Below are positions 60,708 through 64,000 of a stretch of DNA of 64,000 nt, piece by piece. The notes beneath the pieces are model-generated. The model was not told the origin of the DNA. It made no database searches and saw only the letters and a program-made list of their open reading frames with translations. The stretch is from Halichondria panicea (taxonomy: Eukaryota; Porifera; Demospongiae; Suberitida; Halichondriidae). Location: assembly GCF_963675165.1 (NCBI RefSeq), contig NC_087392.1:5083942-5147941 (forward strand), read 5' to 3'. Positions within the stretch are counted from its first letter, which is position 1. The number at the start of each line of letters is the position of its first letter. Made by a program: the position numbers and the translations under genes.

Positions 60708-62182
60708 ATGGTTCGTTTTTGCTGTGTTACAAACTGCTCTAATAGGTCTGATAGAGAGTCTCACCTTTCCTATTTTGGACTACCTCTAAAGAATAAGTCT
60801 TTACTCAAGAAGTGGATTCACGTTGTTTGTCGAAAGAATCTGTTGATCAACAGCAACACCAAAGTCTGCAGTGAACACTTTGTCAACGCACATGGCAGGC
60901 GTCTCTACTCAGATGAGGTCCCCAGTTTGCTTCTACCAGTAATTGTAAGGGCTCAGAAGGCTAGAAAGGAACCAAGAGAGCGCAGTTTACTCCTACAAAA
61001 AGAAGGCTTAGATGAATTGGAATTGGAAGAAAAAAATGTGTCAACACAAACGGAAGAGGTTGACGTTGAAGTACCTGGTGAGCTGTTAAGAATGAAAAAA
61101 AATGGTTGCTAAGCTGGAAGCCAAAGTACATGAACTAGATACAAAAATGAATCGGCAACTATTTCGGTTTTCTTCGATCAAAGATGATGATGTGAAGGTA
61201 GCGTTCTATACTGGGTTTCCTATACGTCTTCATGTCTTAAAGCATTCTTTCAGTTTCTTGAACTAGCAGCTAGTGACTTAATCTATTCTAAGAAACAAGA
61301 AGAAAATCATGTTCGAACAGGAGAAGAAACTAAGCGCTATCGTCCAAGATCATTACCACCCATAGAAGAGATGTTTTTGACATTAGTTCGTCTTCGCCTT
61401 GGACTGCTAGAGCAAGATCTTGCTGATCGCTTCAGTGTATCTTAATCTACTGTTAGTAGAATTACTTGCACATGGATCAATTTCCTCTACTTGAAACTAA
61501 AACAAATTCCTATGTGGCCTTCAAGAAACCTTGTGAGAGCAAATATGCCAAAACAATTTAAAGAACAGTACCCTACAACACGAGTAATCATTGATGCTAC
61601 TGAAATATATATCGAACAACCTCAGAAACCTTGTGAGAGCAAATATGCCAAAACAATTTAAAGAACAGTACCCTACAACACGACTAATCATTGATGCTAC
61701 TAAAATATATATCGAACAACCTCACCTACCTGAACTGCAACAGATGACTTTCTTTAATTACAAGAATGATAACATGTTTAAGGTTTTAGTTGAGATCTCT
61801 CCTGACGGAGCAATTACTTTTGTCTCGCCTTTGTTTCCTGGAAGTATTTCTGATAAGGCATTAACGAGGGAGAGTGGAATATTGGACTTGTTAGATAGTG
61901 GAGATTCAGTAATGGTAGATCAAGGAAGACCTTCTGTTGAGGGGTGTACGTCTTAACATTCCACCATTTCTTAGAGGAAAAAAGCAACTTTCAGAGAAAG
62001 AACTAGTAGTTACTTGACGCATAGCATCTTTGAGAATTCATGTGGAACGTGCCATGGAGAGAATCAAGAATTTTCACATTTTTGACAAGAGTTTACCTGT
62101 ATCTTTAACTGACATTGCAAATAGAATTTTTGTGTGTGTTGTGCTCTATCTAATTTTCAGCCACCTTTACTTAAAAAAATGA
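60708..62182 (+). pseudogene. THAP-domain DDE_4-type transposase, disabled
   Basis: The THAP zinc finger starts at ATG 60708: MVRFCCVTNCSNRSD, KKWIHVVCRK, CSEHF (C2CH pattern). A poly-A frameshift near 61096 follows. Then come a coiled segment (KLEAKVHELDTKM), FLELAASDLIYSKKQ, the helix-turn-helix region LRLGLLEQDLADRFSVS with an in-frame stop TAA at 61441-61443, and STVSRITCTWINFL. The DDE core has IIDATKIYIEQP (first Asp), SVMVDQG (second Asp) and HVERAMERIKNF (third acidic residue). A tandem duplication of about 100 bp (61525-61724) disrupts the core, and another stop is at about 62016. DDE_Tnp_4 transposases cut and paste the element; this copy cannot be functional. Confidence 0.85.
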
Positions 62183-62312
62183 TTTGATCATTAATTTTCA
62201 TTACACTGTTTAAAACATGCACGGTATTAAACATTGATGGAAAGTAGAATAAGAAACAGAAACAAAATTAGATGTACTGCATGTACACTAATTATAGTCG
62301 CAACAGCATTGA

Positions 62313-63775
62313 TCATAAGTAATAACTAGGTTTATGTTGTGAGTCAATTAATTCTGGTAGAATATGATCAAAAAAGTATGTGTCTAACTTTGGAATAAAT
62401 TCCTCTTGCCAATGCTCATCAGGTGATATCCGTTCAACAACAACACCTTTTGAGGTATAAACACAAAAGTCACACCACTGGGCAGTATATATATCGTGTA
62501 ACATAGAGCTGTAGCTGGACTTGGTGGTTAGTACGAGTGATTCCTTTTAAGAGATGGTATACCATTCACAAATTGTAAGTAAAACCGCTTCTCTTTACAC
62601 ATTTCCAATCGTTTTATCTGCCATACTGTAGGGACATTTGAATTCCGCAATACCAGTAGGAGTACAATCAATTGACAGATCAAAAACCCAAGCATCAGGG
62701 GACGCACCTAGCCAACATTTGTCACTATCAACAACAAACCCTGCTTTCTTCGTGTGTAAGCCTACATGGTCATTACTTCGCATGTATTCTCATACTCAAT
62801 GTGAGCGTTTTCCTCGTGATCTGTTCCCCACCGAATCGCTTTCGGAATGTGCACGAAGGGCTTGTAGTAAATCGTACACTGAAGAAGTGCTGGTGTCTTT
62901 TTTTACTTGTTGAAGGATGCGTCCACATTTAGACCCGGTTATTCGGCTCTGTCTTTCGGCAATCCATAAAGTGCTAGAACTTTGATCTCTAGTTTTCATT
63001 TCTAAATCTTCCTGCTGTTTCTTACTAACAGAGAGCTTGTCTAAAATGTCTTCTGCGGTTACTCTCTCAATGACAAACACTTTTGGAACATCAGCAGAAT
63101 CACAAAATGTGACACTATCATCACACAATCTCACAGAACCAGACTTCAAACAGTACGTGTGGTCATTAGCAATTTTGTCAAACGATGGAACAAGTAAATT
63201 TAGAAGAGCACATGGTTTGTTGATGCATAGCAACTCACAACGAAGAGCTTTCAGTGCCACCTTATCAACTTCACGAGTGTGTTGTGGTCGTGGATCATAA
63301 ACCATTTGTGAACCCTTTCCACGAATCTTTGAAGGTAACAGTTCACGCCGACGATCACCTAACTTTTCGACAGGAATTGGATGCACTTTTCGACCACAAG
63401 CCACTGCTGTAGTTGGTCTGTACAGGTAAGACTTTCAGGTGCATCTTTAATTCTGAAAAAATCGGCCAGTGCGTACGAGAGTGCCCCAATATGCTTACAG
63501 CTTCCACAAGGTCCACAACCAGCAGGACAACCACACTCAGCACTCAACATGTCATAGTTGTTCCTATTTAAGCACATACAAACACAATACAGTCGATCCT
63601 TCCTCATCTCAGGTAAACACTTTGATTTTAGATACACTTTGTCAGCTATAGTAGCTACTTCAATGTCTTGAACGTGTCCACATCTAAATAAATTCTCCGC
63701 TGACTTACTAAAGTCTCCAGCTGGTAGAGAGTCCTTTAGACAACGTGTCACAAAATACGACATGATTGTGCTCAT
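62313..63775 (-). pseudogene. YqaJ-type nuclease with SWIM-like finger, frameshifted
   Basis: Minus strand, from ATG 63775. A SWIM-like Cys/His cluster reads CGCPAGCGPCGSCKHIGALS (about 63538-63479). A frameshift near 63404 leads to KVHPIPVEKLGDRRREL. The YqaJ N-terminal signature is SRITGSKCGRIL, and after another frameshift (near 62800) the nuclease core is CWLGASPDAW and GIAEFKCPYS (Asp and Glu-x-Lys catalytic motif). More breaks follow before FCVYTSKGVVVERI and EEFIPKLDTYFFDHILPELI. YqaJ-family exonuclease domains accompany the transposase in ISL2EU transposons. At least three frameshifts make it a relic. Confidence 0.85.
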
Positions 63776-63845
63776 AGTGAACCGTGGATCCGTTGAAGAT
63801 CCATGATCATCTAAGTATAGGATAGACTACACCTAAGAGTAGATC

Positions 63846-63935
63846 ATGCGTCTATGTAACCTCCGCGGTTGCGGTTAGCCCGAGGCGCAAAGCCGAGGGA
63901 ATCTAACCGTAACCAAGGCGGTTACTAAGACGCAT
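63846..63935. repeat. Fold-back repeat ATGCGTCT...AGACGCAT
   Basis: Imperfect inverted arms (ATGCGTCTATGTAACC and GGTTACTAAGACGCAT) around a GC-rich loop GCCCGAGGCGCAAAGCC. It could be a nested MITE or the subterminal hairpin of the surrounding transposon. Confidence 0.7.
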
Positions 63936-64000
63936 ATTCTACGAGTGGGTGTGGTCTATCTAACTTGGACTTCAGTGCGCATGCGCGAGGCGTGGTTATA

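Larger units (their letters stand above)
60613..64000. mobile_element. ISL2EU-like DNA transposon, decayed, right end unresolved
   Basis: A THAP-DDE gene on the plus strand converges with a YqaJ-type nuclease gene with SWIM finger on the minus strand. That pairing is characteristic of the ISL2EU group of the Harbinger superclass. The left break at about 60613 interrupts a secreted-gene promoter unit. I could not match terminal inverted repeats, so the right end may be beyond the window. Confidence 0.65.

Noticed and set aside
1-64000. CRISPR arrays, bacterial operons, rRNA or tRNA genes
   Set aside because: No direct-repeat/spacer structure and no recognisable tRNA or rRNA core was seen. Spliced genes make a bacterial origin untenable.

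Overview
Eukaryotic (metazoan) genomic DNA, AT-rich, with small multi-exon genes, GT-AG introns of about 60-1500 bp and a heavy load of short inverted-repeat transposons. The gene set (furin-type proprotein convertase, MCMDC2-like MCM paralogue, CHST15-like sulfotransferase, THAP/DDE and YqaJ transposon genes) indicates an animal. A marine invertebrate such as a sponge is a guess from gene style and repeats, not a proven assignment.

The dominant structure is a young tandem array of plus-strand, membrane-anchored furin/kexin-like proprotein convertase (PC) genes. Spliced by hand into 11 exons with matching phases, three are intact: PC1 (7865-17033, 814 aa), PC2 (20771-27386, 795 aa) and PC5 (48216-54694, 776 aa). 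PC3 (36792-42954) has a one-base deletion in exon 7. Two truncated relics (27593-33190 and 43161-44968) and an exon-1 fragment (5138-5440) complete the family. The proteins share a signal peptide, inhibitory prodomain ending in RKR, S8 catalytic domain (D/H/N/S present), P domain with RGD, one Cys-rich repeat, a variable stalk, a TM segment and a short tail with a YxxL-type sorting motif.

Each PC 3' end faces the 3' end of an MCMDC2-like gene on the minus strand. Two such partial genes keep intact C-terminal exons (300-4717 and 55459-57610). Two are decayed remnants (18940-19934 and 46399-47370) running straight into the next PC. The repeated unit is thus PC(+)/MCMDC2(-), multiplied by unequal exchange. 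A second duplicated segment (about 5700-7900 versus 34740-36830) carries an unidentified acidic-tail terminal exon and shared MITEs in front of PC1 and PC3.

27.7-33.0 kb is an accessory insertion in a PC relic, holding a CHST15-like sulfotransferase pseudogene, long fold-back repeats and GGCCCCCC-rich ends. 33.2-34.7 kb holds microsatellites and no gene I can support. 57.6-60.6 kb holds a small secreted Cys-rich protein gene with duplicated TATA promoter units; a decayed copy lies at 2.9-4.5 kb. 60.6-64.0 kb is a decayed ISL2EU-like DNA transposon with a THAP-DDE transposase relic and a convergent YqaJ-type nuclease relic.

Comparing paralogous introns gives empty sites for several insertions (a truncated non-LTR retrotransposon, a Mutator-like fold-back and a hAT-like MITE), so their boundaries and target-site duplications can be read directly.
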